Assembly: GCA_036244855.1 (NCBI GenBank)
Contig: BQKZ01001660.1
Span: 23,832-67,392 of the forward strand
Length of the DNA stretch: 43,561 bases
Direction: 5' to 3'
DNA from: Temnopleurus reevesii
Lineage: Eukaryota; Echinodermata; Echinoidea; Temnopleuroida; Temnopleuridae
Within the stretch, counting starts at the first letter, position 1. The number at the start of each line of letters is the position of its first letter. The translations under genes were made by a program, and so were the position numbers. Of the stretch, positions 1 to 10,077 are shown piece by piece. Under the pieces are notes generated by a model. That model had not been told where the DNA came from, searched no databases, and worked only from the letters and a program-made list of their open reading frames with translations.

Positions 1-320
1 TGTGCTCTGATTTACGTGAGAGAGTCACAAGACGAGCAGCACTATTCTGTACCCTTTGGAGTGGGACTAGATGTGACTGAGGGATGCCAGAAAGAGAAGA
101 ATTACAATAGTCGATATGGGATGAAACAAAAGCATGGACAAATTTTGAAGTTGTGGGTCGGTCCAGTAGCCTCCTGATTTTACTGATCTTGTATATACCA
201 AAAGAGGCAGACTTACAGATGTTCCTTATGTGCTGTTTAAAAGTGAGATTGTTGTCAATAGTTAAGCCCAGGTCACGCACAGAACCACTAGAACTGAGTG
301 ACCCATTACTCAGTTCTTCC
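1..320 (-). mobile_element. LINE reverse transcriptase C-terminal fragment (CR1/Jockey/L2-like)
   Basis: Read on the minus strand, one frame stays open from about 315 down to the window edge. It translates to the region just after the RT catalytic core of CR1/Jockey-type LINEs: VRDLGLTIDNNLTFKQHI, then an RRLLDRPTTSKFVHAF stretch, SHIDYCNSSL, and LQRVQNSAARLV. These match the family pattern 'LGV.LD..L.F..HI..C..A....' and 'LDYCNSLL.G.P......LQ.VQNSAARLV'. There is no stop or frameshift in the visible part, so this copy may be younger than the others here. The element stops at a GAA/CTT microsatellite on its upstream side and runs off the window on the other. No host role is suggested. Confidence 0.85.
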
Positions 321-342
321 ACTCTTCTTCTTCTTCTTCTTC
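321..342. repeat. (CTT)n microsatellite
   Basis: About seven CTT/TTC units sit at the edge of the LINE fragment, so the element's homology ends in simple repeat. Confidence 0.9.
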
Positions 343-1270
343 GCCTTACACTGAGACCATGTCGTGTAAGTTAAAAACAGACAAATAAGATCTTTACCTA
401 AAATGTGAAGATCATAAGATGCAAAGTCAATTTTGGGGTTAGAAGTTTAAATTTTGGGATAGCAAAATTAAATATAATCTTTTCTAATCTTGTTGATATT
501 GTAATCCGTTGTCAATTTTTGTTTTCTATGTTGATGGTATACCAGTATATACCTTAATAAAAAAAAGTTTGTGGTCAGAATTGACTAGCAGAATATAAGA
601 TATGAAATTATGAGTAAACATACATTTCTTTATTATACAACAAGTGATCGAAAGGAAAGCAGTAATTGATAGAGGAGCCGCGTCTATTGTCCGAAATTCG
701 CTGCTCAAGCTTTAATAGAAACTAATTAGTATGCAAATGACCCTCGCACCTGTAATTATTTTCAAACAATCAACAGCGGGCACATTTGATCCCATTGATG
801 GCGGCGGAATGTTAGAGGTGAATGGGAGAGGGCTAACCCCATGAGTATCAGAATGTTTAAAAGCCGATCTTTATACACATATTTTGTATCGGTTTCTTTG
901 TCATCCATTTGGCGGAATATTAATACTCTTCACTATACAGTTGATTTTCTCTTATATTGGTCTATTCTACAATAACATTGTTTTGTATTTCGATTACATA
1001 CATAGCTCGGAAATGCCAATAACCAATAGAACAAGTTGAAAAGCGGAAGAGCTTATAACAATTGTCAGTACCATATATTTTGCATGTTCATGACATTCTG
1101 AAGTGGAAAAAATTATCTGTCCGCAAAAAAAGAAAGAAAACATAAAAAAAAAGTTTCATAACAAGACAAATGAGGCATTCCCATGTCGATTGGATCGAAT
1201 CCACCAAACAAGAGAACTGTATTAGACATTATATGAACCAAGATCCTATCCATTCCCCTAGCTCTCCACA
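343..1270. other. AT-rich stretch without recognisable gene
   Basis: Short reading frames on both strands contain no domain I recognise. No LRR exon with an AG...GT frame of 72 nt was found here. The segment around 660-850 is less AT-rich but has no supported coding signal. Confidence 0.6.
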
Positions 1271-1271
1271 T

Positions 1272-1277
<6 letters not shown>

Positions 1278-1343
<66 letters not shown>
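1278..1343. repeat. (CT)n followed by (TA)n microsatellite
   Basis: About 50 bases of CT dinucleotides, preceded by a run of C and followed by seven TA units. The translated 'RERERERE' reading frame across it is an artefact of the repeat. Confidence 0.95.
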
Positions 1344-1623
1344 CTTTAAAAACAAATAAGCAAACTAGCTAAGACAAATGCGGAAATAAATGAAAGATGA
1401 AACGAGCGGAAAAAAGAGAGAAAATAGTATTGGGAAAAACATATTGGAATAAATATATTTGTATTCCTCCGTGCGAGGGCNTCTATCTTTAAAAACAAAT
1501 AAGCAAACTAGCTAAGACAAATGCGGAAATAAATGAAAGATGAAACGAGCGGAAAAAAGAGAGAAAATAGTATAGGGAAACACATATTGGAATAAATATA
1601 TTTGTATTCCTCCGCGCGAAGGC
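1341..1623. repeat. 140 bp direct duplication on both sides of a single N
   Basis: Bases 1341-1480 and 1484-1623 are near-identical, starting TATCTTTAAAAAC and ending in GTATTCCTCC-G-GCGAGGGC or its variant. Only a few substitutions separate them (for example ATTGGGAAAAAC against ATAGGGAAACAC). One N at 1481 lies between the copies. This is what a gap-join of two overlapping or allelic contigs looks like, so it may not be a true tandem duplication. Confidence 0.85.
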
Positions 1624-1954
1624 CGTTATATGAAGTGAGTGTACTGTACGTACTGTGCGACTGGCGACATTAGATCGACACTTCCTGTCTAAATTTGTAC
1701 CAACTAAAATGACAGAAAGTTCCCTTTGTGCCAAGCGAACAAAAGACAGGCCGCAAGCTGCACCCACGCGGAGGTGCAGCGTCTCGCAGCTCGCTGGGCC
1801 TGTGATCAAGCTCAACTTTCCGGGAGGAAACGAGCTCGAGAAGCTGCAGCGTGCACGGCAAGTCAATTGTTCGCTGCGCGCTGCGAGAGGCCGAGGCCGT
1901 TTGGCGTCATAGCCGCGGCATGATGCGTGCAGCTGGGGCGGTATAATTTGGATG
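1624..1954. other. GC-richer island, no supported gene
   Basis: From about 1740 to 1940 the DNA is clearly more GC- and CpG-rich than its surroundings and contains short inverted pieces such as CTGCACCCACGCGGAGGTGCAG (hairpin arms CTGCACC/GGTGCAG). Overlapping reading frames exist on both strands but none resembles a known protein. It could be a promoter-like or transposon-terminal sequence; I cannot decide. Confidence 0.4.
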
Positions 1955-3267
1955 TGGCGCCTTAAAAGACATTAGAAAAACGCCTTTTTCCTTTTCGAAA
2001 ATATCATTATAATATCACGAAAACATTACATGTGGAAGGTTTGTAAAATCTTTAAAAAACATTAAGAAAAAAACATTTAACAAATGTTTTTTAGAATGTT
2101 TGAATAAAAACGTATTCAAAATGTATTATTGTGACGTTTGTACAACGTCTAAATGCAAGGGTTACAATATTTTAAGAACATTTTTTAAATGTTCTTTTTA
2201 CATCAAATGAATAATATTTAAAAGATGTTGGAAAAACGTTTCTTTTCTTCTTTGAAAACATTATTATGATATTACAAAAAACATTACTTCAGAAATGTTT
2301 GTGAGATCTTTTTTTAAACATTTAGAAAAACATTGAAAAAATGTGATCTAAATTGTTTGAATAAAAACGTATTTAAAACGTATTCTGGTGACATTTGTAA
2401 ACGTTTCAATGCAACAACTACAATATTTTAACAACATTATTATAATGTTCTGTCTATATCATATCGATAACATTTAAAAGACATTAGAAAAACGCCTTTT
2501 TCCTTTTCAAAAATATCATTATGATATCACAAAAACATTACAAGTGAAAGGTTTGTGAGATCTTTTAAAAACATTTAGAAAAAAAAAACATTTAATAAAT
2601 GAGTTTTAGAATGTTTGAATGAAAACGTATTCAAAATGTATTTTGTGACGTTTGCACAACGTTTAAATGCAACGGTTAAAATATTTTATGAACATTTCTA
2701 AAATGTTCTTTTTATATCAAATGAATAATATTTAAAAGATGTTGGGAAAACGTTTCTTTTCTTCTTTGAAAACATTATTATGATATTACAAAAACATTAC
2801 ATGTGAAATGTTTGTGAGATCTTTTTTAAACATTCAGAAAGACATTAAAAAATGTTTTTAGAATGTTTAAATGAACCCATATTTAAAACGTATTCTGGTG
2901 ACATTTGTAAAACGTTTCAATATAACAACTACAATATTTTAACGTTCTGTGTATATCATATCGATATTATTTAGAAGATGTTGGGAAAACGTTTCTTTGC
3001 TTCCTTCAAAATATTCTTATTATGTTATAAAAACATAAAATGTCGGCCGTTTATAAGATATTTTTAAAACATTTTACAATGATGTTTAAAAGATGTTTTT
3101 AAAACATTACCCGAAAATAATCGGACATGGCACATTACGAAAATGTTTTTATAATGTTTAGCATAGTACCAATAATGTTTTATGAATGTTATAAAGACAT
3201 TTAAAAAAAAATGTTCTTTTCGAGACATTTATAAGACCTTTCGAAAATGTTATGATAACGTTTTGTG
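1955..3267. repeat. AT-rich tandem array with alternating ~256 bp units (A-B-A-B-B')
   Basis: Unit starts are recognisable at 1962, 2218, 2474, 2732 and 2971 by the sequence TTAAAAGA(C/T)(A/G)TT(A/G)G(A/G)AAAACG. Units at 1962 and 2474 carry 'ACATTAGAAAAACGCCTTTT' (type A). Units at 2218, 2732 and 2971 carry 'GATGTTGG(A/G)AAAACGTTTC' (type B). Spacing is 256, 256, 258 and 239, so the higher-order period is about 512-514. The sequence is full of AACATT, AATGTT and AACGTT words, making it partly self-complementary. It ends exactly where the Gag homology begins (TTAGCTGGG near 3268), so it was probably inserted into, or formed inside, that element. Confidence 0.85.
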
Positions 3268-4122
3268 TTAGCTGGGATTATTCTTCCGTAACTGGGACGA
3301 GGGGCTCCTACTAGTCTTAGGGTCAGACCTAGCTTTTTCTTGTTTTTGTCCAGAATAAAAGACGCGGGTTCCATGGGCACGAACATACGTCTCTGCACAC
3401 TGCACCGATTCATTGAAATCAGAACACTTCCTTTCCATAATAAATCGTGCAACATCTTTAGGACAATAATAAAAAATTGCTCGCGCAATATCAAGTCCCT
3501 ATTGTCAAAATGGGACTTCATCCGAGTGGCAAACTGTTTTGGACGTTCAAATTTGAAAGGCCTAGCAGATCTAAAGTTGCGCCTATACCCATCCTCAGTG
3601 AGATTATAGAATTCCATGAACTCACTCTTCACAACAGAATATTCTTGGCGATCATCTGCCCCCATCCTATTCACGACATCCAATGCTTTACCCGTCAAAT
3701 TAGATATTAGATGCAATACCCACAAGTCATTATTTATTCTTTGACTTGTCATAATCATTTTAAATTTGGTGATGTACGCGTCGAATCTATCATGGGTATC
3801 ATTAAACCTCCCAACATCGAGTTTCAACCCACCCAACTGAGGCAAATTATCCCCTCCTTCCTTACGCAACTGTGCTAACCTATGTTCGTGCTCACGCTCT
3901 TTCTCTCGAGCTTCACGATCTTTCTCTCGAGCTTCACGCTCTATCTCCCGGACTTCCCGCTCCAGTTTACGGGCTTCTCGTTCTAACTCCCGAGCTTCTC
4001 GCTCTCTTCTCTCTCTCAATTGCCTGACAACGTTCCATAACAAAACCACTCAGGTCGCCACCTGTAAGGCCCATATCACGACCCAACTCTGAAAACTCTT
4101 TAATCTCTTCCAGACTAGCCAT
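3268..4122 (-). pseudogene. Gag-like protein of a Gypsy-type LTR retrotransposon, frameshifted and truncated
   Basis: On the minus strand the best start is the ATG at 4122-4120, which opens with MASLEEIKEF. A charged coiled coil of repeated E-R-E-A-R units follows (about 4030-3880). After it comes a capsid region with DRFDAYITKF, LTGKALDVV and LTEDGYRRNFRSARPF, the pattern of Gmr1/SCAN-related Gag domains. At least two frameshifts break it: one near 4030 between the N-terminus and the coiled coil, one near 3470 before the SCAN-like C-terminal part (CAETYVRAHGTRVF in the shifted frame). The last frame ends at TAA 3270-3268, where the AT-rich array starts. No zinc knuckle, protease or polymerase is visible, so it is dead. 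Gag would normally build the particle that packages element RNA. Confidence 0.8.
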
Positions 4123-4657
4123 AATGGGTAACTATAGATTCCTATCAAATTGTAAACACAATACAGGTTTTCCAATAACCGGGCATCAGCATACACAAAA
4201 GCAAACTGCTTTCACACCTGGTAACACGTACCAAAAACCCTAGCGCCTTAGACCAAGCACACTAGAATGCATCTCCGAGTGAGAACACATCAACAATGCA
4301 GAACAACCATAGCCCACCTTACACAAAAGGTTTCAAAGCCTTTCCATACAAATTTTAGAAATCTATAACACGCACTCACACATATGCATACCGCATAATT
4401 GCCTTCAAAGCACCGGCCTAGTCTGCACAGGCAATAATTACCAAGGGCTTAAACCTTGGGGAGAAACCACTAATAACTACACCATAGATATTTCATAGAT
4501 AAGCAATCACTACGTCATCGAGATTATAACACACATGCACATACATGTAACCATATCATAAGAACATGTTCTGAAAACAACACCAAAGTTTAGAAAGACC
4601 TTTCCTTTTTCTGAAATGTGATTTTAGCAATACATGTAAATGATTTACGGTAGCAGG
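4123..4657 (-). other. Untranslated leader of the LTR element
   Basis: This lies between the primer binding site and the Gag start on the minus strand. No reading frame is recognised. Its length, about 530 bases, is plausible for a Gypsy-type leader carrying the packaging signal. Confidence 0.5.
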
Positions 4658-4675
4658 ATCTCGGTGGGACCTCCA
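4658..4675 (-). promoter_or_regulatory. Primer binding site complementary to tRNA-Gln 3' end
   Basis: The plus strand reads ATCTCGGTGGGACCTCCA. This is the 3' end of eukaryotic tRNA-Gln (T-stem CTCGG, acceptor TGGGACC, discriminator T, CCA). On the minus strand, the sense of the Gag, it is therefore an 18-base primer binding site. It lies three bases inside an LTR-like terminus, as expected for a retroelement primed by tRNA-Gln. Confidence 0.8.
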
Positions 4676-4678
4676 AAT

Positions 4679-4692
4679 TGTCACGTTGCAGA
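4679..4692 (-). mobile_element. LTR terminus fragment
   Basis: TGTCACG at 4679-4685 (CGTGACA at the 3' end of the LTR when read on the minus strand) sits three bases from the primer binding site. Only about a dozen LTR bases remain before LINE sequence begins, so the LTR appears cut by the LINE junction. Boundary approximate. Confidence 0.5.
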
Positions 4693-4699
4693 TGCGACT

Positions 4700-6650
4700 T
4701 TTTTGTAATTGTTTAATCCTGCTACCAACTCAGAATAAAATGAAGCACGCCAAAGTACTCCTTTTACATAAAAGGGGCGATATACCTTCCATCACAAACT
4801 ATCGCCCAATTTCCATACTTCCGGTTGTAAGCAAAATTCTGGAACGAATTGTTCATAGGCAATTACACGATTACCTTGTCTCTAAAAACATTCTTTCCAA
4901 TGCACAGTTTTGTTTCAGACCTGGCCACACCACTGCCTCTGCACTAGGTGCTCTCACCGACACCTGGTTACAAGCTATTGATGGTGGACAATTAATTGGC
5001 GCTCTTTTTGTTGATTTAAAACGTGCTTTTGATACTGTCGACCCGTCCATTTTGCTAGTCAAATTGAAAAAGATAGGTTTATGTTCTAATGCCATATCAT
5101 GGTTTCGATCATACTTAATGAATAGAAAACAACAAGTGTCTATTAGACAAAGTATGTCATGTGAACGATCCCTATCTGTAGGAGTTCCTCAAGGCTCAAT
5201 CCTTGGTCCCCTTCTCTTTCTCATATACATCGATGACGTTGTCCAAGTCCTTAAGCATAGTATGATACAACTTTGTATGTTGTCGGATCATCTTCTAATG
5301 AATTACAAATTAAATTGCAACACAATTTGAATGCTCTTGGGAACTGGATAAGTACCAACAAATTGCAACTCAATGCAGATAAAACAAAACTTATGATAAT
5401 AGGAAGAAAGCAAAGGCTTAATTCCTGTCATGATACATATATTAGCATCGCATATAATGGTATTGAAATTGAACAATGTGTTAGTTTAAATGTCTAGGAG
5501 TAATAATAGACAAACATTTGCTATGGCACGACCAGGTTAATTCAGTTTCCAAGAAAATATATGCCGGGCTAGCAATGCTCAAAAGAATTAGACCGTTTGT
5601 TGAAGATGATACACTGAGATTGCTCTATTCGTGCCTTATCCAGTCACAGATGGATTATTGCTGTGTAATTTGGGGAGGTCGTTTTAATACACACATAGCT
5701 CGTATCACTAAACTCCAAAGGCGTGCTGCCCGTCTTATATTGAGATGCAATATATATACCCCTTCGAATGAATTGTTTAGCCCTCTCAATTGGCAACCGT
5801 TCGAAAAACGAATAGCTTATTTCCAAATTATTTTGTTTACAAATGCCTCAACAGCCTATCTGCCGAATATTATACTGATTATTTTCAAGAGATAAGTAAA
5901 GCACATAATAAGAATACGCGGCAATCTTCCAGGCACGATCTTGATATTCCTAAATATCGCACAGAATACTTTAAACACTCTCTACAATTTTTGTGTCCCA
6001 AACTATGGAATGACTTGCCAATCGCTCTCCGAGAGATTACCTCATTATTTACTTTTAAAGCTCACATTAAGCGGCATTTCAGATCCGACCAAGCATGACA
6101 CACCTTTAGACTTTTAAGCTCGTACGTTTTTATCTTATAATCTTTTTATCTGGCGTTTAATCGTCTGCCAATTACGGTCCTTCATCACTTGCCATTCATG
6201 ATGCTATTTGCAATAACATATTTTACCTTCCACGTTTAATTTTTCACTTTTATATGCCACTATAAAACTCGGCAATACTATTTTACATTGTAACATTTTT
6301 TGTTCTTGTTTAAAATGTCTTTTATTGCTCATAATGCCTATGTTGTGCTCTTACATGCTTTTAGAGAATCTTGTATTTATGATTTTATCTAGTATTTAGG
6401 TAATTTCTTTCTTTGCCATTTTCAGAGTATACCTGCATTGCAATCCAATTCATATGTGTATTTCATCATTATTGTTTATATTGTCTATTGCACATTTATT
6501 AATCTTTTGTATTCGTATTTTTGAATGCTTTTACCTGTATATTTATGCATGCATTCAATTTTATGTTGCTTGTTGGGGCCTCATGGAGACCAACTTATGT
6601 TGAATGGGCTACCCCGGAACAATATATAAATAAAATAAATAAATAAATAA
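4700..6650 (+). mobile_element. 5'-truncated non-LTR retrotransposon (CR1/Jockey-like LINE 1)
   Basis: The element starts inside the RT domain (KHAKVLLLHKRGD), continues through the RT C-terminus to a stop near 6097, has a ~530 bp 3' UTR, and ends in a TAAA-type tail at 6621-6650. The 5' truncation and A-rich simple tail are the usual result of target-primed reverse transcription. It lies immediately next to the LTR terminus of a minus-strand Gypsy-type element. The UTR ends with a GGGGCCTCATGGAGACC segment that can form a small stem, seen in similar form in other LINE tails here. Confidence 0.85.
4725..6098 (+). pseudogene. LINE 1 reverse transcriptase, multiply frameshifted, catalytic motif lost
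   Basis: RT blocks in order: NYRPISILPVVSKILERIV (about 4797-4853), QFCFRPGHTTASAL, motif A LFVDLKRAFDTVD (about 5005-5043), motif B VGVPQGSILGPLLFLIYIDD (about 5179-5236). Where the YADD motif (motif C) should follow, the sequence jumps from 'MIQL' to 'LYVVGSSSNELQ' with a frame change near 5270, so the two catalytic aspartates are missing. Later blocks are LNADKTKLMIIG, then LGVIIDKHLLWHDQV in another frame, LQRRAARLIL, and the C-terminal YFKHSLQFLCPKLWNDLP. At least three frame changes (about 5270, 5495, 5830) make it inactive. Confidence 0.9.
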
Positions 6651-6808
6651 GGAAACAATGTTTATAACGTATAAGTCCTGGTTTGATAATAATAAAGATA
6701 CAAAAGCCAGTGTTGTTTTCAGATATCAATAATTACAGGGTATATAACAAAAAAAAACAACTTAACTTAAATCATTAGAGGTGAGAGCGAAGTCATCGCG
6801 CCGACGGT
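6651..6808. other. Short AT-rich spacer
   Basis: This is the sequence between the LINE 1 tail and the minisatellite. Nothing recognised. Confidence 0.5.
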
Positions 6809-7010
6809 CTTGGCTGGGCTGGACATCGATCTTGGCTTGGCTGGATATCCGTCTTGGCTTGGCTTTGACATCAGTCTTGGCTTGGCTTTGACGTCCCTCT
6901 GGGCTTGGCTTCGACATCCCCCTTGGTTCGGCTGGGCTCGGCTGGGCTCGACTTGGCTCGACGTCCTGGCTTGGACTCGGCTGGGTTCGGCTAGGTGCCG
7001 ACTTGGCTTT
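6809..7010. repeat. 22-24 bp minisatellite (CTTGGCTTGGCT core)
   Basis: Units begin at 6809, 6831, 6853, 6876 and 6899, each reading CTTGGCTTGGCT followed by (T/G)GACATC or a close variant. A more degenerate GGCTGGGCTCG portion extends to about 7010. It is GC-rich against an AT-rich background. Both strands give long open frames across it (a proline/serine/glutamine-rich one on the minus strand), which I attribute to the repeat rather than to a gene. Confidence 0.85.
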
Positions 7011-7088
7011 TGTGTGACGTAGCCCCGTGCCTGCTCCGTCTCCTTTGGCTGCTATCGGTGGTTCTCCCCGAAGCAGCAGATCACAACC

Positions 7089-7100
7089 GTATTTATAGAG
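7089..7100 (-). promoter_or_regulatory. TATA-box-like motif on the minus strand
   Basis: The minus strand reads CTCTATAAATACGG, with a GC-rich stretch 20-40 bases downstream. This is a good TATA match but no supported gene lies downstream, only the minisatellite. It could be part of an old LTR. Confidence 0.25.
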
Positions 7101-7600
7101 AACTCTACCTAACAAATTCACTCTAAAAGAATGTATGCTCTCTTAAAATTAAAATTGGCTTAAAAACAGTGAACGCCCTAATTTGACAAGGTTTTCTGCA
7201 GATTCTAAAACAACAATATTTGCTTTGCTAAAAATATACCCCATTTCAAAAGAGCTGTCATGATCACCGGAACCCGCCCAAAAATCCTTTAGACTTTATA
7301 GACAACAAAAGTACCTGGGCAAAATATCTCATTATAAATCCAACTCTTTGGATACCAAAATGTATGGTGAAGAGTCTTATATACATACTTGATCCACTTT
7401 CCTGAAAAGCTAAAATAGTTTTGAAACTCTCATAAAAAGACGAAACTTTAAAGACCATAGCATCCACCTGTTTTAACGGGAAACTGCCTCTATAGACTGG
7501 ATAAAAGAAACTCGCAAGGGCTGGAAACAATACAAATCAGTTCCTACTAATGAATAGCCCTTGCCCAATGTGACCCTCTGACCGACAAACTAATTCAAAA
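7101..7600. other. No recognisable gene
   Basis: Reading frames here, including an 88-residue one on the minus strand, show no domain. The segment may be the decayed 5' part of LINE 2, but I cannot align it to endonuclease motifs. Confidence 0.4.
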
Positions 7601-7649
7601 GAACCCCTGTAAATAATTTCTTTCCTGACAATGTTACATTAGAACGTGA

Positions 7650-9785
7650 ACGTGACTATTTCAAAGGACAGTACGAAATTAACAAATTGGATAGCTATTG
7701 GGAAAAGTTCAAATTATATTGAAACAAAGCAAATAACCTGAAAAAGAAACTTAAAAAATAATACTACAAATATGAGTTATGTGAATGTGGAAATGACCTG
7801 ACTAAAAATTGGAAAATCCTGAAAAAGTTTTTGCCTCTAAAACAAAGCGAACCTGAGTGTAAGGTGTTTGTTGATAACAATGTACTTTCTGACAAAGGGA
7901 AGGTGGCAAGTTTACTAAACGAAACTTGTAATATTGTTGTCTCGAGTCTTCAAACCAATGATGCACCAACTGGACATTTTAATTCATTCCATATACTTTA
8001 TGTCAAACTGACCGCATCTTTCATGTTTAAGAAAAATTTTGTTAAAACTGAGCTTCGTAATATTGATTGTAGGAAGGCTGTGGGGATAGATGGTCTAAAT
8101 CTGAAACTACTAAAATTATCAGCTGATATTATTTCGCGACCTATCAATTTCTTGTTTAATAAATCCCTGCAAACGTCCCAAATTCCAATGGCTTTCAGAA
8201 TTGCAAGAATAGCTCCAATACATAAAGGGTTACATTAGACGTCAATAATTTTCAGACTTATTTCAATACTGCCCTCTCTGTCCAAAATTCTTGAGAAAGC
8301 CATCCGCAAGCAACTCTGTTTGTACCTATACGAGTATGTTATCCGGAAGACTGGTCTTATACCATTACATTCAACAACCACATGTTTAACAGAAATTTCT
8401 GAATTTCTTTTAAATAAGATGAATAATGGTCATGCCACTGGCGGGATATTTCTTGATTTAAAGAAAGCCTTTGATGTTATACGCATAATATTATTCTCGA
8501 TAAACTGAAGTTGTTCGGATTCGATGCGATAACTCAACAATGGTTTAAACCATATTTAATTGGGAGGCTACAATGTGTTGTTGTTGATTACCAAAGTTCT
8601 GCATTTTTTAACTGTTAAGTCAGGTGTGACCCAGGGCTCTATCCTCGGCGAACTTATTTTTACGCTGTGCATAAACGACATTAATAATAGAAAAAAACAT
8701 CATGACAATTCGAAAATTTCTCTTCATGCAGATGATGTTCAATAACCTAATAATTTTTTTTTGTGTGTGTGACGTTATTGTTTTATGTATAAAATGTATT
8801 AATTTTGTTGTAAGGACCCCATTGAACAGCGATATTTTGTAAATACCGCTGAAATGGGCTATCCGCCGTTTTGTGTATACTTTCATTTTTATATGTTTTG
8901 TATATTATGTTCTGAATTTACGGAAATAAAAACAAACAAAACAAAAAAACGGTTATTTTTTATTAATTCATGTACTATACCGGAAGTCCAAGTTAATTTA
9001 CAAACGGATTTTGATTCAGTATGTAAGTGGAATACAATTAAGATGTATATACAGCCGCAGAAAACTTTAACAATGACTTTTGGATCGAAACGATAACTGG
9101 AAAATTATATTATTCCTCAATGAAATTAAATGAAGCTAATCTGCAAAATGTAGATAAAATAAAATATTTGGACGTAATACTCGACTCACAGTTAACTTGG
9201 TCTTTCCACATAAAAAAAAGTTGTAATAAAATATCTCGTTCCATTGCATATATCCAACGAGTGAGGCGCTTGATTCAATTCGAAACTTTAGCAAATCTTA
9301 ATTATTCATTGATCCTTCCTCATATATATTATTGCAGTACAGCATGGGCCAACTGTTCAACCACTAATTTAAATAAGTTACAAAAACTACAAAATAGATA
9401 CGCTCGAATGGTTCTAAATAAGGACTAAAATACATCCCAATGCTATCTCCTTACTACTATGAACTGGCAGTCAATAGAACAAAGAATACAATTCAATTAC
9501 TGTTTATCAACCTTTAAACTTGTAAATTCCCTGGCCTCTGCATACTTAAAATTATTGATTCATAGGAGGGCATCAAATTATTGTACACGGTGCTCTGTAA
9601 ACTCTTTGCTCTATTCCGCATCCCAACACTGAAATTAAAAAGCGTTCTTTTCGTACGAAGCTAGTTACTTATTCAATAAACTTCCTATTGCTGCGCAGTT
9701 ATTTGATTCTCTGCACCTTTTAAGCGTGCATGTCAAATTGCCCAAAAGTATTTTTTCCTCCAAATTGTCACTTTATACTACCAAG
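7650..9785 (+). pseudogene. LINE 2 reverse transcriptase, stops, frameshifts and an insertion
   Basis: Recognised blocks: CRKAVGIDGLNLKLLKL (RT0/1, about 8068-8118), PMAFRIARIAPIHKG, GIFLDLKKAFDVI (motif A, about 8443-8481), VTQGSILGELIFTLCINDI (motif B, about 8624-8680), and HADDV (motif C, about 8728-8742, with Y changed to H). Coding homology then stops at TAA and resumes near 8956 with FINSCTIPEVQVNLQTDFDSV, showing that about 200 bases were inserted right after the catalytic motif. The C-terminal part reads YLDVILDSQLTWSFHI, LNKLQKLQNRYARMVLNKD, then CLLTTMNWQSIEQRIQF in the same frame after a stop. Inactive. Confidence 0.85.
8745..8955 (+). mobile_element. Inserted 3' UTR and tail of another LINE
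   Basis: This segment interrupts LINE 2 just after its HADDV motif. It contains GTAAGGACCCCATTGAACAG, the inverted pair CAGCG...TATTT/AAATA...CGCTG (about 8828-8852), and GGAAATAAAAACAAAC ending in an A-rich run. The layout (short stem, then A-rich end) is like the LINE 1 3' end at 6570-6650, so I read it as a severely 5'-truncated LINE copy. No clear target-site duplication was found. Confidence 0.55.
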
Positions 9786-10077
9786 TGCTNAGGGGTGTGG
9801 CAATATCTACTTTTATTTAATGTTCTTTCTGTTTTGTATTTTAATTATGTAATTGAATGATAATGTATTTTCATATTCATCTTTATTCATGTTTACTTTT
9901 GCCGCTCTACCATACCGTACGTATGTATTCTGTTATTGTTTTTGCATTTTTTTCTTCATGTATGCATATTCATTGTACACAGGGTGTGCTTGTAAAGCAG
10001 TTTTTACAAGTGAATGCACCTACCCTGTTTTTAAAGAAGGCTATAATAAATAAATAAATGAATAAATAAACACATTT

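Larger units (their letters stand above)
7640..10070 (+). mobile_element. Non-LTR retrotransposon remnant LINE 2 (CR1/Daphne-like)
   Basis: The element runs from the linker between endonuclease and RT (ERERDYFKGQYEINKLDSY, about 7650), through RT and the C-terminal region, to a 3' UTR and an AATA-type tail at 10045-10070. A foreign 3' UTR/tail appears inserted at about 8745-8955. The UTR holds a hairpin-forming stretch around 9985-10020 (GTGCTTGTAAA...TTTACAAGTGAATGCAC). An N at 9790 marks an ambiguous base or gap near the end of the coding region. Confidence 0.85.

Noticed and set aside
1113..1355. Arg/Glu-repeat protein
   Set aside because: Translation of a CT microsatellite.
1489..1912. 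Overlapping frames in the GC-rich island
   Set aside because: Openness on several frames follows from few stop codons in GC-rich DNA; no domain seen.
6762..7121. Pro/Ser/Gln-rich minus-strand protein
   Set aside because: It is the translated minisatellite; its first codons lie upstream of the only promoter-like motif.
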